A stretch of DNA of 45,433 nucleotides from Phlegmacium glaucopus (GCA_015039465.1 MU130104.1:1-45433); one strand, 5' to 3'. Shown: positions 20,008-31,422, counted from the stretch's first letter. Numbers and translations are program-made. Notes: generated from the letters alone by a model not told the origin.

Positions 20008-22515
20008 ATGCAGAAGGTCCCAACATCTTCTCAGAAAGTCCAACCACCTAAAGAACCCAAAAAAAGCGCCCCCACCACACCAGCCAGACATCCAAGCAAT
20101 ACCTTGCAGTCAATGGGATCAAACTCGGCCAGTGGAAGGCGTATGTTCATGGACCCGCACATTTTATTTTTTTCATTGACGTGGCACCACTAGCAGCTAG
20201 AAAATCAAAGACCGATGCTTATACAACTGCCCGTAAGTCGTTTTTAATACTTATAGTCTGATTTTCATACTTTTGTTTTGACAGCTTGGGTAGGAGCGGC
20301 TCCTACTGGCAACCGTAAACGGGCCGTTTCCACTGTGGAGCACACCACTCAACCCTCAAAGAAGGTTAAAAAAGGTTTGATTCCCAAAAATTTCATGGTA
20401 ATTTGTTGCGCTCATTTATCTGCAGCTTTAGTCCCGTCAAAGCCCAACAGAAATGCCCTGGTTACCCCACAAGGTTAGTCTCTCTAAGCAGTACTTCAAT
20501 TTTTAACCTATATCGTATAGCACCTCGTCGAAAGCCAGTTATAATAAACCTCGACAACGATGAAGAAGACAATGAAGAAGACACTATGGATGTTGATGAG
20601 TCATCCCGGAGCCGCAAGCACCATCGACCGGCCATCTTGAATGCTAATAATGGTTCAGAATCCACCTCAGAACCTGGTGAGAACACTGATGGTACCGACA
20701 GTGAGGGAAATGATGACTTGACGGGTCTTCATAGTACATCACTACAGAAAAAGATCACATCTGAGGTGGAGTTCCTTCGGTTTCTCTTCATATGGATATA
20801 TCTCCTAAGTTATCTTTTAAATCCAGCGCCCACAGTGGAGAAACCACCTCGTCGAGGAGGCTACCACCCACCAAGAGGTTGATCCGTCAGATTTCTTCGA
20901 CGACATTTACGAAGATGCCGATATGCACAGCCTGGGTCATCATGATATGGGAACAACCTCTGATTTCGATGGCGCTTTAGATGAGGCTGAAGACAAAGAT
21001 GACAGTACTGAGGTTGTGGATGGTGGGTCAGAGGAGGCTTCAGCTAATGAACAGAAGCACCGGAAGAATACCAAGAAGGTTTGCAAACGCTTCTTCCTTT
21101 CTCCACAAGTTGCAACTGAAGAAATATTTTACTGTAGTCTGGTTCATCAAAACGTGACGTGGCACGTCTGTCTGAGGTGAGACCAGTTCATATTTATTTC
21201 GCATTGCTTACTATGCCCTTGTGAAGGTTCCGCAATGGAAATCCAACCACAACGCTACTGCAAAGGCAAGTTTATATTACGTTGAACTCGGCCTTAATGC
21301 TTACATGCTCAAATTCTAGCACTGCCGTTTATCATCGCAGAGTGCAAGTCCCGACGAGTCATCCAACAATGGTGGCAACCACAAGTATCAAGATGTTAAC
21401 CTCAGGTGGCCAGACGAAGCTCATTACACCCCTGTTCTTCCCAAAGCTCGTAATCTAAGCATCAGGGAACAACCTTTGCCTATGAGAAGGATAATATGTG
21501 CTGCATTTACTCTTGTTACTGGTAACAGTCTATTCAATTCTGCCTACCCTTCTGCTGAGAAGGTCGAGTTCGAGACCTACCACCGTGATGTGTTCATCAA
21601 ATGTGCGAAATGTCTGAAGTATTTCAAGATTGTCAAGCACCTTCAGTGTGACGACGAGCTAGTCAAATTGTGTGCGTGTGTGGTAAGCATTTACATCTAA
21701 CTTGTGTGACGTGGTATCTCCTGATCTATCGCTATTGTTCTTTTTAGATCAATGCTCGCATCTCCAATTTGCATACGCAATGCAAGAAAGTCACTGATGG
21801 CAAGGTCGAAGGGTTTTATCAGCTTCTTGCTGGTGAAGAAGCGATCAAACGTGTCAAAGCTTTGACTGACGAAGATCAGGACTACATTTACCCCATCAAT
21901 CCGGTACGCTCCCAATACAATTGTCCTCTCACATTGTCTAACTATAAGAGGTCTGTTGTTTAGAATGGAATTGTCGATACTAAACGGCCATTCTTCCATC
22001 CCTGCATAATCTCGTCAATTAAAGAATTCTTTTTTTTCAGGAAGCCGTGGAACATTGGCTCAAAAGCATGAGACTTGCTTTTCATCGAGTATGGAGGATG
22101 GTCCAGGAAAGGATGAACTAGAGCTGCCCATTCCAATGGTCTGTATTGTTGCAACAACGGTCAGTTCGATTCATCTGTCTCTCACTGAATGTGATACTGA
22201 TCCAAGTAGACCCATGCTTCACTTGATGACTGGAGTCAAGGGTATAAACGGAGCAAAAGTGACTTCCGCGCTGATGCTTATGAGTATATCTACCGAGGTC
22301 ATGAACTTTTCCTTAACACGTTGCATGAAAAGGAACCAGAGTTCTATCATTCATTAATGTCTGACTTGTACAAGGCTGTTGCGTAAGTTCCTTTATCATT
22401 GCATTTATTTTCGGCAGCTGATTATTCCTGGTAAAGTGTGAAAGGGGTTCACTCAGCTACTCACATGGCTAACAATGCTATGGCACGACTCAATCTCCCA
22501 GCAAGAGCAACTTAG
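20008..22515 (+). CDS. DUF6532 domain protein, multi-exon
   Basis: A spliced gene of about a dozen short exons. The early joins (20008-20140, 20197-20232, 20285-20373 and on) keep phase 1 with GT donors and CAG/TAG acceptors. The N-terminal third is basic and nuclear-like (RKRAVSTVEHTTQPSKKVKK), then acidic (VIINLDNDEEDNEEDTMDVD). The C-terminal third, from 21340, holds the DUF6532 hallmarks: MRRIICAAFTLVTGNSLF, VEFETYHRDVFIKCAKCLKY, LCACVINARISNLHTQCKK, then DFRADAYEYIYRGHELFLN and EFYHSLMSDLYKAVA, ending VKGVHSATHMANNAMARLN and TAG at 22513-22515. One exon seems to use a GC donor (near 21270). DUF6532 function is unknown. The family is expanded in Agaricomycetes and often lies near transposons. 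Exon edges between 20690 and 21340 are approximate. Confidence 0.75.
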
Positions 22516-22744
22516 GCATCAGGGCAGCTTATTTAGGTCTCTGAGTCATCATTTTCCTCATCACTGCATCTTTCATTGATGTCTATACCCTCTACTATAC
22601 CCAGTCCATACTCTTTTATTTCTGTCCTTACCTATCAGGAATTACTACTTACATTCTTCATACTTACTTTCCCACTTTAATAATAACCTTTTAATGTGTA
22701 CACTGTGTGGCTGCAATTTAGAAATATTAACTACTATTGTTGCC
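22516..22744. other. 3' flank of DUF6532 gene
   Basis: T/C-rich sequence with no gene seen. Confidence 0.4.
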
Positions 22745-22969
22745 AACTCTGTTAAACTTGTGAACCATTAACTGGCAAATTGTGTCTGGGTATTCAAGTT
22801 GTAATTCAACATAGTCCCTAACTCTGTTAAACTTGTGAACCATTGACTGACAAATCATGTTCATGTATTCAAGTTATAATTCAAGATAGACCCTAACTCT
22901 GCTAAACTTGTGAACCATTAACTGACAAATTATGTTGAAGTATTCAAGTTATAAGCCAATATGGTCTAG
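22745..22969 (+). repeat. Three tandem copies of a 75-bp unit
   Basis: AACTCTGYTAAACTTGTGAA starts at 22745, 22820 and 22895. Each copy continues CCATTAACTGRCAAAT and ends ATTCAAGTTRTAA. Confidence 0.9.
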
Positions 22970-23129
22970 GATGGTGCACCATGATCAAGGGGTGTTTCTA
23001 CCAACGTTTCATCTTGTTCATCATGCACCATTTGGTCCATTATCTCCACTATGTACAATTATGTGCCATGGATGCACCATTGTGCTAAATTGAGACTTAT
23101 TTATGCTTGGTGGTGCACAATTGCATATT
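22970..23129. repeat. Cluster of GGTGCACCAT-type palindromic motifs
   Basis: ATGGTGCACCAT at about 22975-22986 and several partial copies (CATGCACCATTTGG, GGATGCACCATTG, GGTGGTGCACAATTG) occupy this stretch, which looks like part of a small noncoding repeat. Confidence 0.55.
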
Positions 23130-24650
23130 TAGCCTTTCCCTGATGACTGGGAACTGTTTGAGTGAATAGAATGGGTAGAACATAGCGATCTTTATACTTC
23201 CTGAGGTGTTGTACGAAATGATTGATAATCAGGAAAAATAAAAGCAGAATTGGGATATGCGTACCTCATTACGAAGAGGTTTCATGTGGAGACGGCGCCA
23301 CTCGCCGTTTCACGCTGTCAATTGATGGAGACAAGTAGTCAAGTGGCAGAGGCCACTGAATAAAATCTAAGGAAAAAAACACAGCTTGGTGAAGAAAATT
23401 ACAGTAATATCAATCGAGAGTGAGCATCAAGCAGTTGATAACAACTGCCAATGAATGGGGAGAAAAATAGGTCCTCGCTTTGAACTTCGATGGTTGACAA
23501 TCTATGCCTGTAAATTTCTTCACACAACCGGCGGAACCGAATCGGCTCAAAAGGCCGTAAAAGTAAGGCTGGCTTTGCCTAGACGATGGAAACTTAATTC
23601 ATGAATTCACCGTTGTAAAGCCATGGTTGGGGTAATGAACGCTAAAATGTCATAATGAACTGCGGATATGCACAAGGGCAATTGACGCACGGTCTTCGGA
23701 AAGATCAGGGATCGTCGCATGTATTAACCATAGACGCAAGAGACAGACAGAGATGGACAGGATTCGACTTCTCTGCAAGCTCAGCAGATGAGACATCGCG
23801 CTTATCGCAACAGGAACTCGAAAGTTGTTGCGCTAAACATTTGAGATCCCCACGTCACGAACACATTCAGCATAACTTTTATGAAGAAGTCCATTTGTAG
23901 CTCCATGGACGCAGAGGAAAGCTCTCACCCGGTAAGCGGAGAATATTGGGGATAACCAAAATTTGGCAATTCCAGGTCGACTCTCTTCAGATCTCGGAGC
24001 ACATCCAGTGAAAATAGGGCTTGGCCATGCGTTTAACCCTTCCACCCAGTTTGACTCGGACTGATTACGCGACTCTTCCACTTGGATAACATAAATATAT
24101 CAGTTAATTATCGCGGGAAGGAAAAGGTAGGTACATCACGTTTGAGGTAGGCAAAGGACTGGGTTCCGATATGAGATTAATGGGCTTGATAACTAGAAAA
24201 CTCACTGCATTGAAGGACGCCAGCATGTTGTCACCGGTGACCGGATTACTGCGGCACCAAGAATTTACTTGTCGTTTCGACAAGCGCAGTATCAATCCTT
24301 TCGTAAGTTTGGTTGCAAGCCAAAAAATAGAGAGACAAAGTCTTGAAGGTCAAAGGAACGAAGCAGCCTGAGTACCAAGTTCCATAACGCAAACAAAGAC
24401 TTGGGAACGACATTGCTTTAACAATACCGAATTGGAAATGAAGCCACCAGTGCAGGGGGTTTGGCTTGACTTTATTAAGTGAGAACGAGCATCCATTACA
24501 GTTTGTCGCTGAGCTGCTGAGTCCCTTGGCTGTTGGGATGCTGATCCGCATGACGCTGATGCTAATTGACTGGGAGAAGATGGCCAAGCCAGTACCAAGT
24601 TCCAAACAAAGGCCAAATTCAGAAGACATTGTACCAATATGTTGGCGCTA
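23130..24650. repeat. Left arm of a large inverted repeat
   Basis: Collinear, at roughly 75-80% identity by eye, with the reverse complement of 25735-27680. Anchors include GGGAACTGTTTGAGTGAA (about 23150), CATAGCGATCTTTATACTTCC (split here for length), CACATTCAGCATAACTTTTA (about 23860), CTCTTCAGATCTCGGAGCAC (about 23983) and GGTGACCGGATTACTGCGGC (about 24235). About 550 bp present in the right arm (26210-26760) are absent here. A frame with the splice donor TCCTTTC-GTAAGT (about 24300) is conserved in both arms, hinting at a former gene. No known domain is seen. Confidence 0.85.
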
Positions 24651-25734
24651 AGTTAGAGCCAGCCGCTATAGTTAATGATGATGAGTCTAAGTTTCTTCAG
24701 AAAGCCGCACGAGAAGACAGACGGTCTCGATTATATAAGCCCGAACTAGCTTGAGCTCTCGCTGCTGTCCTCTGTGTCTCTTCTGTTGGCAGTGGACGCT
24801 GTTGCACTCACGAACACACGGATTCACTTCCCTCCCGGACAGGTGAATAGATTGTGAGAAGTGTGCTTAAGGGTGAACGTTAAGCTGTCGGACATCGATT
24901 CTCCGGGGCCTCTCTTTTTCATTCTCCTTGGATGAACTCTCGTGCTCCTGATGATCGCATACCACCAAATGAAGTCGATGAATGTGGATGAGGTTCCACG
25001 GAAAGGATGTGAGTTGTCAACGGAGAATATTTGGCGATGTGTTCTTAATGAGACTCAAAGGTTAGTCTCTTTCGGAAGAACGATCATAATTACATGGACT
25101 TCCTAGTCTCTCTTGACAGACCTTATAAACAAAGTCACTGTCGCGTCCAATGTTCAATTCAGTACTATCAGTTCATACCGTGTGACACTCCGAGAGCCCT
25201 TTTCAGACTAGCCTTTTGGATCCAACATTCAGCCTCAGGTATTCTTGTCCTGCTTTCCTCGTACAATCGGAGGTGAAGACGCTAGCTATTGTCAGTGTCG
25301 AGGAATCGGGTCATTGATGTTGTGGCCAAAGGTTCGTTTAAGATCTGGCGGTATTTCATTTATGGATGTAGTAAACTCGCGTTCACCGTCATCTAGCCCC
25401 CACATCATTGTCATCGCCTTTCATACTAGACGTCTAGTGGGTGGCTTAGCACCCTTCAGACAACGCACGTCTGCTGCTACGGAAAAATTGTATTATCTTA
25501 TTTTAACTTTTGTACAGCTCTACGTCACCGCTGTTATCACCTCCTGCTCATCCACGGGCACAAACGTCAAAACCAGCTACCGGCTATACACGGCGGCTAG
25601 CACAACGCCATCGAGACGACAATACCTACGCACCTGTCTTTGGCTTCCTGACTCTTTGACGCTATCCTCCTTCTCTTCTCGCAAGTGGTGGTCTTGTTGG
25701 TGTTTTGGAGATCGAATAGCAAAATTTCATCCTG
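24651..25734. other. Spacer of the large inverted repeat; possible spliced gene
   Basis: It contains TATATAAG (about 24731) followed by a possible start at 24928 (MNSRAPDDRIPPNE) and splice-like GTTAGT..CTAG and CAG-GTATTC sequences near 25060-25240. A 190-codon frame spans 25245-25817 but has no recognisable motif and runs into the repeat arm. I cannot assemble a convincing protein. Confidence 0.35.
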
Positions 25735-27680
25735 GTATGATAACGTCTCTGGGTTCCGCTTTTGTTTGGAATTTGGGAACTTGGCATTGGCCCAGCTATC
25801 GGGGGACTCAGCGCTAGTCAGCACAGCTTGGCGACCAACTGAAATGGATGCCCGTTCTCACTAAATAAAGTCAAGTCAAACCCCTTATCACAGATGGCTT
25901 CATTTCCGATTCGAAGTTATTAAAGCAATGTCGTTCTCAAGTCTTTGTTTGCGTTATGGAACTTGGTACTGCTTCGTTCCTTTGACCTTCAAGACTTTGT
26001 GTGTTGTTGGCTTGCGACCGAACTTACGAAAAGTACTGATGCTGCGCTTGTCGAAGCGACAAGTAGATTCTTGGTGCCGCAGTAATCCGGTCACCGGTAA
26101 CACCATGCTGGCGTCCTCCAAGGCAGTGAATTTTCTAGTTATCAAATGACACCCTATCTCAGTGTCAGATATCGATACACGTTCCTTTACCTACCTTAAA
26201 CGCGGTTAATAGCCAGGCCTTCTGTCGTATAGGACCTCCGCGAAATCGATAACGTAAAGATCGGTGGTCTTGGACAGACCTTAGTGGTTTATTCTCATAT
26301 TACACCTTGTGGCAGAAACTATGCAATCCTATCATTGAGCTTGCTTTTTTACACTTGTAGTTTCCAATGTTCTTCCGAACTTCTTCGATCATCGTTTGCA
26401 ACCTAGTTGATCTTAGTTTGTAACGAAAGAAAAATTGAGTCATTTCTTTCATTTCGTAGCTCGCTTCGATCATTGCTATAAATTGATAATCGGTGGCGCT
26501 TGAACTGGCTTGAAGCTTTGAAAATGAACTTGAAGATCAATAATATTGAATTCCAGTGGGAGCATTTAGGTCATGTGAGATGTGCATACTGCGGGCCGTG
26601 CCACGGCGCTGGTTCTGAACTCTCTCGCGGTGGTTTCAACTTTCGTTACACCAATATAACACATTTACTTCGTCATTTCGCATTCTAGTATTCTTGGGCT
26701 TTCCGCAGCTTTTTGACTTCTAGGGTTGGACTTCTCTCAAGGAACGAATGTGAATATGTAACTTGGTGATTGTACCTACCTTCTCCTTCCCAAGATAATT
26801 AACTGACATATTTATGTCATCCAATTAGAAGAGTCCGAGTCAAACTGGGTGGTAGGATATATAAATGGCCCTATTTTCACTGGCTGTGCTCCGAGATCTG
26901 AAGAGAGTTGACCTAGAATCAACAGGAATTGCGAAATTTTTGAGAGTCGTTATGCCCAATACTTATTTTCCGGTTATTGGTGGGGACGAACTTTCTTCTG
27001 TATCCATGGGGCTCCAAATGCACATCTTCATAAAAGTTATGCTGAATGTGTTCGTGACGGGGGGTGCTCAATTGCTTAGGGCAACAAATTTCGAGTTCCT
27101 ATTGCGATAGGCGTGGATGTCTCATCTTCTGAGCCTTGCAGACTCGGAGTAGTCGATTTCTCTCCATCTCTGTTTGTCTCTTGCGTCCGTGGTTAATGCA
27201 CGCGACGGTCCTTGAACTTTCCGAAGACCGTGCGTCAATTATCCCTGTGCATTTCCGCAGTTCATTATGACAGTTTGAGCCGATTCAACACCATTGTCTT
27301 CGTGAAGAAATTTACATGCATGGATTGTCAATCATCAAAGTTCAAAGTTCAAAGCGAGGAGTCGAGGTCTTCATTTTCTCTTTAGTCATTAACTCCTTGA
27401 CGCTGGCTCTTGATTTATGTTCTCTCACCAAGCTGTGTTTTTTTCTTAGTTTTTTTTAGTGGTCTCTGCCATTTGACTACTTGTCTCCATCAATTTACAG
27501 CGTAACACGGAGAGTGGAGCCGTCTCTACATGAAACGTCTTCGTAATGATATACGCACCAACCAAACATGCCTTTAGTTCTCCTGATTATCAATCATCTC
27601 GTACAAGACCTCTGGAAGTATAAAGATCGCTATGGTCTACCTATTGTCTTCACTCAAACAGTTCCCAAGTGTTCACTATT
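25735..27680. repeat. Right arm of the large inverted repeat
   Basis: Reverse complement of 23130-24650 with an extra ~550 bp at 26210-26760. Its outer end stops about 20-30 bp before the start codon of hydrophobin 2, so it supplies most or all of that gene's promoter. Confidence 0.85.
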
Positions 27681-27698
27681 ACCAACAAAACAAACAAT

Positions 27699-28302
27699 AT
27701 GCAATTCAAAGTCATCTCTGCTCTCGCTTTTGCCACTCTTGTGGCTGCTATCGCCACCCCTCCCAACACGCCCTCTTCTAACATGCCCTCTTCCAACACG
27801 CCCTCTCCTAGCATCCTCCCTCCTTTCCCTGGGAACCCTCCTCCTACTATCGGAGCTAGCAAGTGCGGGACTGGAAAACTCCACTGCTGTAAGTTTTTAT
27901 TTTCACCATATCGCCATAGTGTTATGATGAACACGAATTATTATAGGCAAAAGCGCCGAGTTACCCACTGCACCCGCTGCTGCCGCCGCCCTCAGTCCTT
28001 TGGGAATCTCTGCAGACACTATTTCTGGTTATGTCGGTATTACTTGCACTTCGATCACCGTCACCGGTGGAAGCAACTCTTGGTAAGTTTTTTTAGATTC
28101 AATGGACCTGACCTGTTTGAATTTAAACAATTTTTTTTGCCAGCTCTGCCCAACCTGTCTGCTGCACCGACAACTCCTTCGGTAAGCACGGCTTGAGAAT
28201 ATACGATCCCGTTTTCTGTCTTCTAACTATTTTTATTTTTTTTGCCAACGTTAAGGCGATGTCGTTTCCCTCGGTTGCAACCCGGTTAACCTTAGCTTGT
28301 AA
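27699..28302 (+). CDS. Class I hydrophobin (short form)
   Basis: Paralogue of the gene at 14150-14894. Exons 27699-27888, 27947-28082, 28144-28181 and 28256-28302 join in frame to 136 residues. The last three exons have exactly the same lengths (136, 38, 47 nt) as in the paralogue. Signal peptide residues 1-18 are identical (MQFKVISALAFATLVAAI). A short Ser/Asn/Pro linker (PPNTPSSNMPSSNTPSPS) replaces the PTG repeats. Core: C56-x6-CC-x32-C-x11-C-x5-CC-x12-C, ending NPVNLSL. It is a secreted, wall-coating, self-assembling protein. All splice sites are consensus and no lesion is seen, so it looks functional. The promoter lies in the right arm of the large inverted repeat. Confidence 0.96.
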
Positions 28303-28579
28303 AAGTTGAATATTCGTTTGGTCAGGGCGGCGCCCGCACATTAATACCTTAAATTAATGCAAATCCTTGCTGTATTAGGCCGAGTTTGTGATATCTGTCA
28401 ATGTCAGCTCGTTCCCCCCGCATTATGTGATGGTCTAGAAACTATTTCAGAGCGATTATCTCAGTGGACCAATTTTCACAAGAGAGTCTTCTACCCACGT
28501 TGTCTCAATCATTCATCATGTGATGACAAGCTAATTATCCCTGTTCAAGAGACAAAAACAGTTCAGGCAACATAGTGAA
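28303..28579. other. Hydrophobin 2 3' flank and unassigned sequence
   Basis: The first ~70 bp, including AAAAGTTGAATATT and ATTAATGCAAATCCTTG, are homologous to the 3' flank of hydrophobin 1. After that I see no gene. Confidence 0.5.
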
Positions 28580-28771
28580 CTATGCAAAGTACATCTGAAA
28601 GATAGGGATTTCACAATATAGAGACTTAAAAAAATGCAATGTGAATTGTATATCATCCAAAGAGGAGAGAATGGGATGGTAGAGCGCATCTAATTCAGCG
28701 AATGGGTTGGTTGCCAGTGGGCGCGCCAGTCGGTCACTGGCATAACGGATCAAAGTGTAAACATAAGGCAT
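28580..28771 (-). pseudogene. First exon remnant of the CCT-array gene, copy 1
   Basis: The minus-strand start at 28771 gives MPYVYTLIRYASDRLARPLA, the same opening as the frame at 34689-34530 (MPYVHTLIRYASDQQARPLA) that precedes the cytidylyltransferase pseudogene. The catalytic exons are absent in this copy. Assignment to CCT depends on the array context. Confidence 0.5.
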
Positions 28772-28989
28772 GGTTGATTGTGTAGGTTTTTAAAACAAGG
28801 ATCCGGAGAAAAGAATTGAAGTAAGATAAGGACCAAGGATGGAGATAATGGACAGGAAGTGTCATGGTCAACTGGCACATGAAGTCATGGACTGTAATCG
28901 ATGTAATCTCTTCGAACTCAACCTCAATGGCTGATGATCATTTCACGCTATGTAGCCGAGGTTATCCATTGTCATCATTGTACCTGAAA

Positions 28990-29655
28990 ATCGCAGGGGA
29001 GGTTCTCCAGATTTTGGTAGTTGAGGTACAGTTGGATCCTGCTTCTCCATCACAACGTCCATTGCATCGCCGCCCTCGGAAAGTGTCGTTGATTCCAAAA
29101 CAGACAGATGCTTTCCATGCTTCGAGAGGACTACGACTTCGGGTTCGCTGCTAGATATTCAAATGAATCGGATGCGTTGTATGAATGCAAGGTCTTCTTT
29201 ATCCCATCGCCGAAAAATCGCCACTGTTGGGCCATGGGTTAAGTCAATAATTTCCTCAACGGTGATCAATTCTCTAGTGAGAGCAGATCGCGTACCCATG
29301 CCTGTACGATACAACTCGGCTCCTAGAAGCTTTCGCTCCTCCAACTTGATTTCTTTTGAACTTGATCTTTCTTTCTCTAAATCTTCGTCAAATCGTGTTA
29401 ACCAGATGTCGCTGATGATGTGACGCAGATCTTGCAGGGACAATACCCCTTCTTCCGGCATCGCATGATAGAAAAATGCATAGAGATGGACTAGCGATAT
29501 ATATAAATATGTTAGATATTTTTTCAGGAAAAAATAAAGAGGATTGACGTACGCAGAGAGTGGTGTTTTTGACTCCGTTTTGTAGAAAGACTTTTCAATG
29601 TTCCGCTTTTTGAGACGCGTGAGAAGAAAAATATTTCTTCAATGTGTTTATGAAC
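28990..29655 (-). pseudogene. TMA16: TMA16-like pseudogene, copy 1
   Basis: Tma16 is a ribosome-biogenesis factor bound to pre-60S particles. Exon 2, from about 29495 downward on the minus strand, reads HLYAFFYHAMPEEGVLSLQD, LRHIISDIWLTRFDEDLEKE, KEIKLEERKLLGAELYRTGM, IIDLTHGPTVAIFRRWDKED and LAFIQRIRFI, then a TGA where copy 2 has CGA, then ISSREPEVVVLSKHGKH. The YGFFYHA, DVWLTRHD and LRFIRIS blocks are typical of the family. Exon 1 (KKYFSSHASQKAEH, then a stop) is damaged, and the Lys-rich 'KRSRKHHSL' stretch kept in copies 3 and 4 is lost. There are at least two stops, so it is a pseudogene. It is divergent from the TCD copy that starts just to the right. Confidence 0.75.
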
Positions 29656-31030
29656 CACTCACATAGAACACAATTACTAGCGACAGCAATGGCATCGTCG
29701 CTGGCTACAGCAGGTCTGCTACATGCCTATAATGTTCACACAAATCGTATCAGGAAACACAACTGTCAATTAATGCTCACGATCTCAAAGTTCAGTGGGT
29801 TACCGAATCTAAAAGCTACACGGCTTGACGACTGGGGCTAAATTATGGCGAGGACTTGGTACAAGAACAGCTAGCGAAACTACCCATTTTTTAGAGAGGA
29901 ATCTATGACAAAAATTAGACCAGGAAGCGTTGTCAATTGTTGGTTGTGGAGGCGTTAGCAGCTGGGCTGCCATCATGTTGGGCCGATCGTGAGTATCGAG
30001 TATCTGGCAACGGAACTTCAGCTCACCTGTGATGCTAAGAGGTGTATCAAGGTGTATCAAAAATCAGACTCGTTGAGTTCGATTATATCACATTGTCATG
30101 CTATGTACCGCCGTCCTTACAGACAAAGTGACATGCAATAAAAAAACGCTGGAGCGGATTGCGGAATGGGTGTCACTTTTTATACAAGATGCGATCGATA
30201 ACATTCGAGCTAAGAGTCGATGCACTCAAGTATTGTCATAATCATAATATTAAAAGTCAGTAATTATCGATGCAGATCGTTCGATGCCTCACTCTCAATA
30301 CTGATACAGGTCTTTTCTTCGATGGGAGCTGGTGCCAGATGCGAACCAACATAAAAACAGATAAGCTACATATCTAATACAACTTACGACCCGTTAGCTC
30401 GCTCTGTCCTCCGTCTGCTAGGCGTGAATTCTGGCATATTCCAGAGGTTCCTAGGACGTTGAACTCCTCCCTCTACATGACAAGGAGGTGAAAAAGGATT
30501 CTGTCAAAGAGCAAGTGCATTTGACTATTTCCGCGTCAGAATATCGCCAGCCTGTGGTCCTTTAGCTTCGATCTTTGGTTTAAACATTACGACGTACATT
30601 CTATGCGAGCTCGCTGGGAAGCCTTGTCTGGGAAAAAAACTATATAAATGCCTTCACCAGGATCTCTTGCATCGTGAATCCAAAATCGCGGGTCATCAGA
30701 TCAAGTAGGATTTTTTATCTAAAATTGCTTGCATTTCTATCTTCTGACTAGGCCTTTGAATAGACGAAGACGATATAGCTCTTATATTTGAAGACATATA
30801 CAGAGGCCGTTCTCTTCTTCCACCACACGACGTCCCAACAAGACTTACCTTGGTTCGATGGGACCCAGGTCGTCCGCTATATCTTAAAAATTGTGTTGCT
30901 TTTGATCGACCCGACTTATGAAAGCACGTAAGAAGTTAAAACCTGCTGGAATGGATCTTCAGCCACCACACCAACAGAACTCTGGGGTTCAGGAGTACAA
31001 CATATTGTAGATCGTAGAGCAGCGGAAGGA
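29650..31030 (+). pseudogene. TCD1: TcdA/Tcd1-type tRNA dehydratase pseudogene, copy 1
   Basis: Homologue of the E1/ThiF-fold enzyme that cyclises t6A37 to ct6A in ANN-decoding tRNAs (bacterial TcdA, yeast Tcd1/Tcd2). Recognisable pieces, in three frames, are an N-terminal hydrophobic segment (LLATAMASSLATAGLL), the nucleotide-binding loop SIVGCGGVGSWAA (about 29935-29975), LIDFDYVTLS-like sequence, VTCN.KTLKQIA.WV, then FSSMGAGA, and LPSIFGLNIATYILCEL (about 30565-30615; clearer in copy 2), LIFEDIYRGRSLLPPHDVPT and LVRWDPGRPLYLKNCVAFD. Stops include TAG in the PIF segment (about 29890) and several frameshifts. Family identity is firm; function is lost. Confidence 0.85.
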
Positions 31031-31422
31031 TGGTGGTGCTGGGACTGGTGCTGTGGCTCTATCTATGTATTAAAAATATATGTTGGGATTTTGCCAAGTG
31101 ACCGTCACACATGTACACAACTCCATGAGATGACCGGGGCCATTTGTGGTGCCCTTTCAAGTTCCTCATCGATAATAGTTTCTATCTCATTTGACCTTTA
31201 AGTTTCAAGAGGGTATGATTCGATAACTACGTCAAATAAGGCAACGACATCATCAAGAGGACAAGCAAAGGTAAGAAAAAATGATCCATGGTGATAAATA
31301 CTAATTGAATCTCGTAGACCATGCGTTGTACAATCGCCCCTTCAATTGGTCTCCGATCCAGAGGATACCCTATGGACGTCCGAATCGTCGTCGTATACTA
31401 GTACTGGCCCTGCAGAAGAATT
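31031..31422. other. Intergenic or degenerate sequence between TCD copy 1 and Pro-rich gene
   Basis: Collinear with 36717-37110 in the second array unit. Includes a possible 3' part of the TCD gene (GVQHIVDRRAAEGWW). No intact frame. Confidence 0.5.

Noticed and set aside
25245..25817. 190-codon open frame in the inverted-repeat spacer
   Set aside because: No recognisable motif, crosses into the repeat arm, and nearby splice-like sites suggest a different structure if any.
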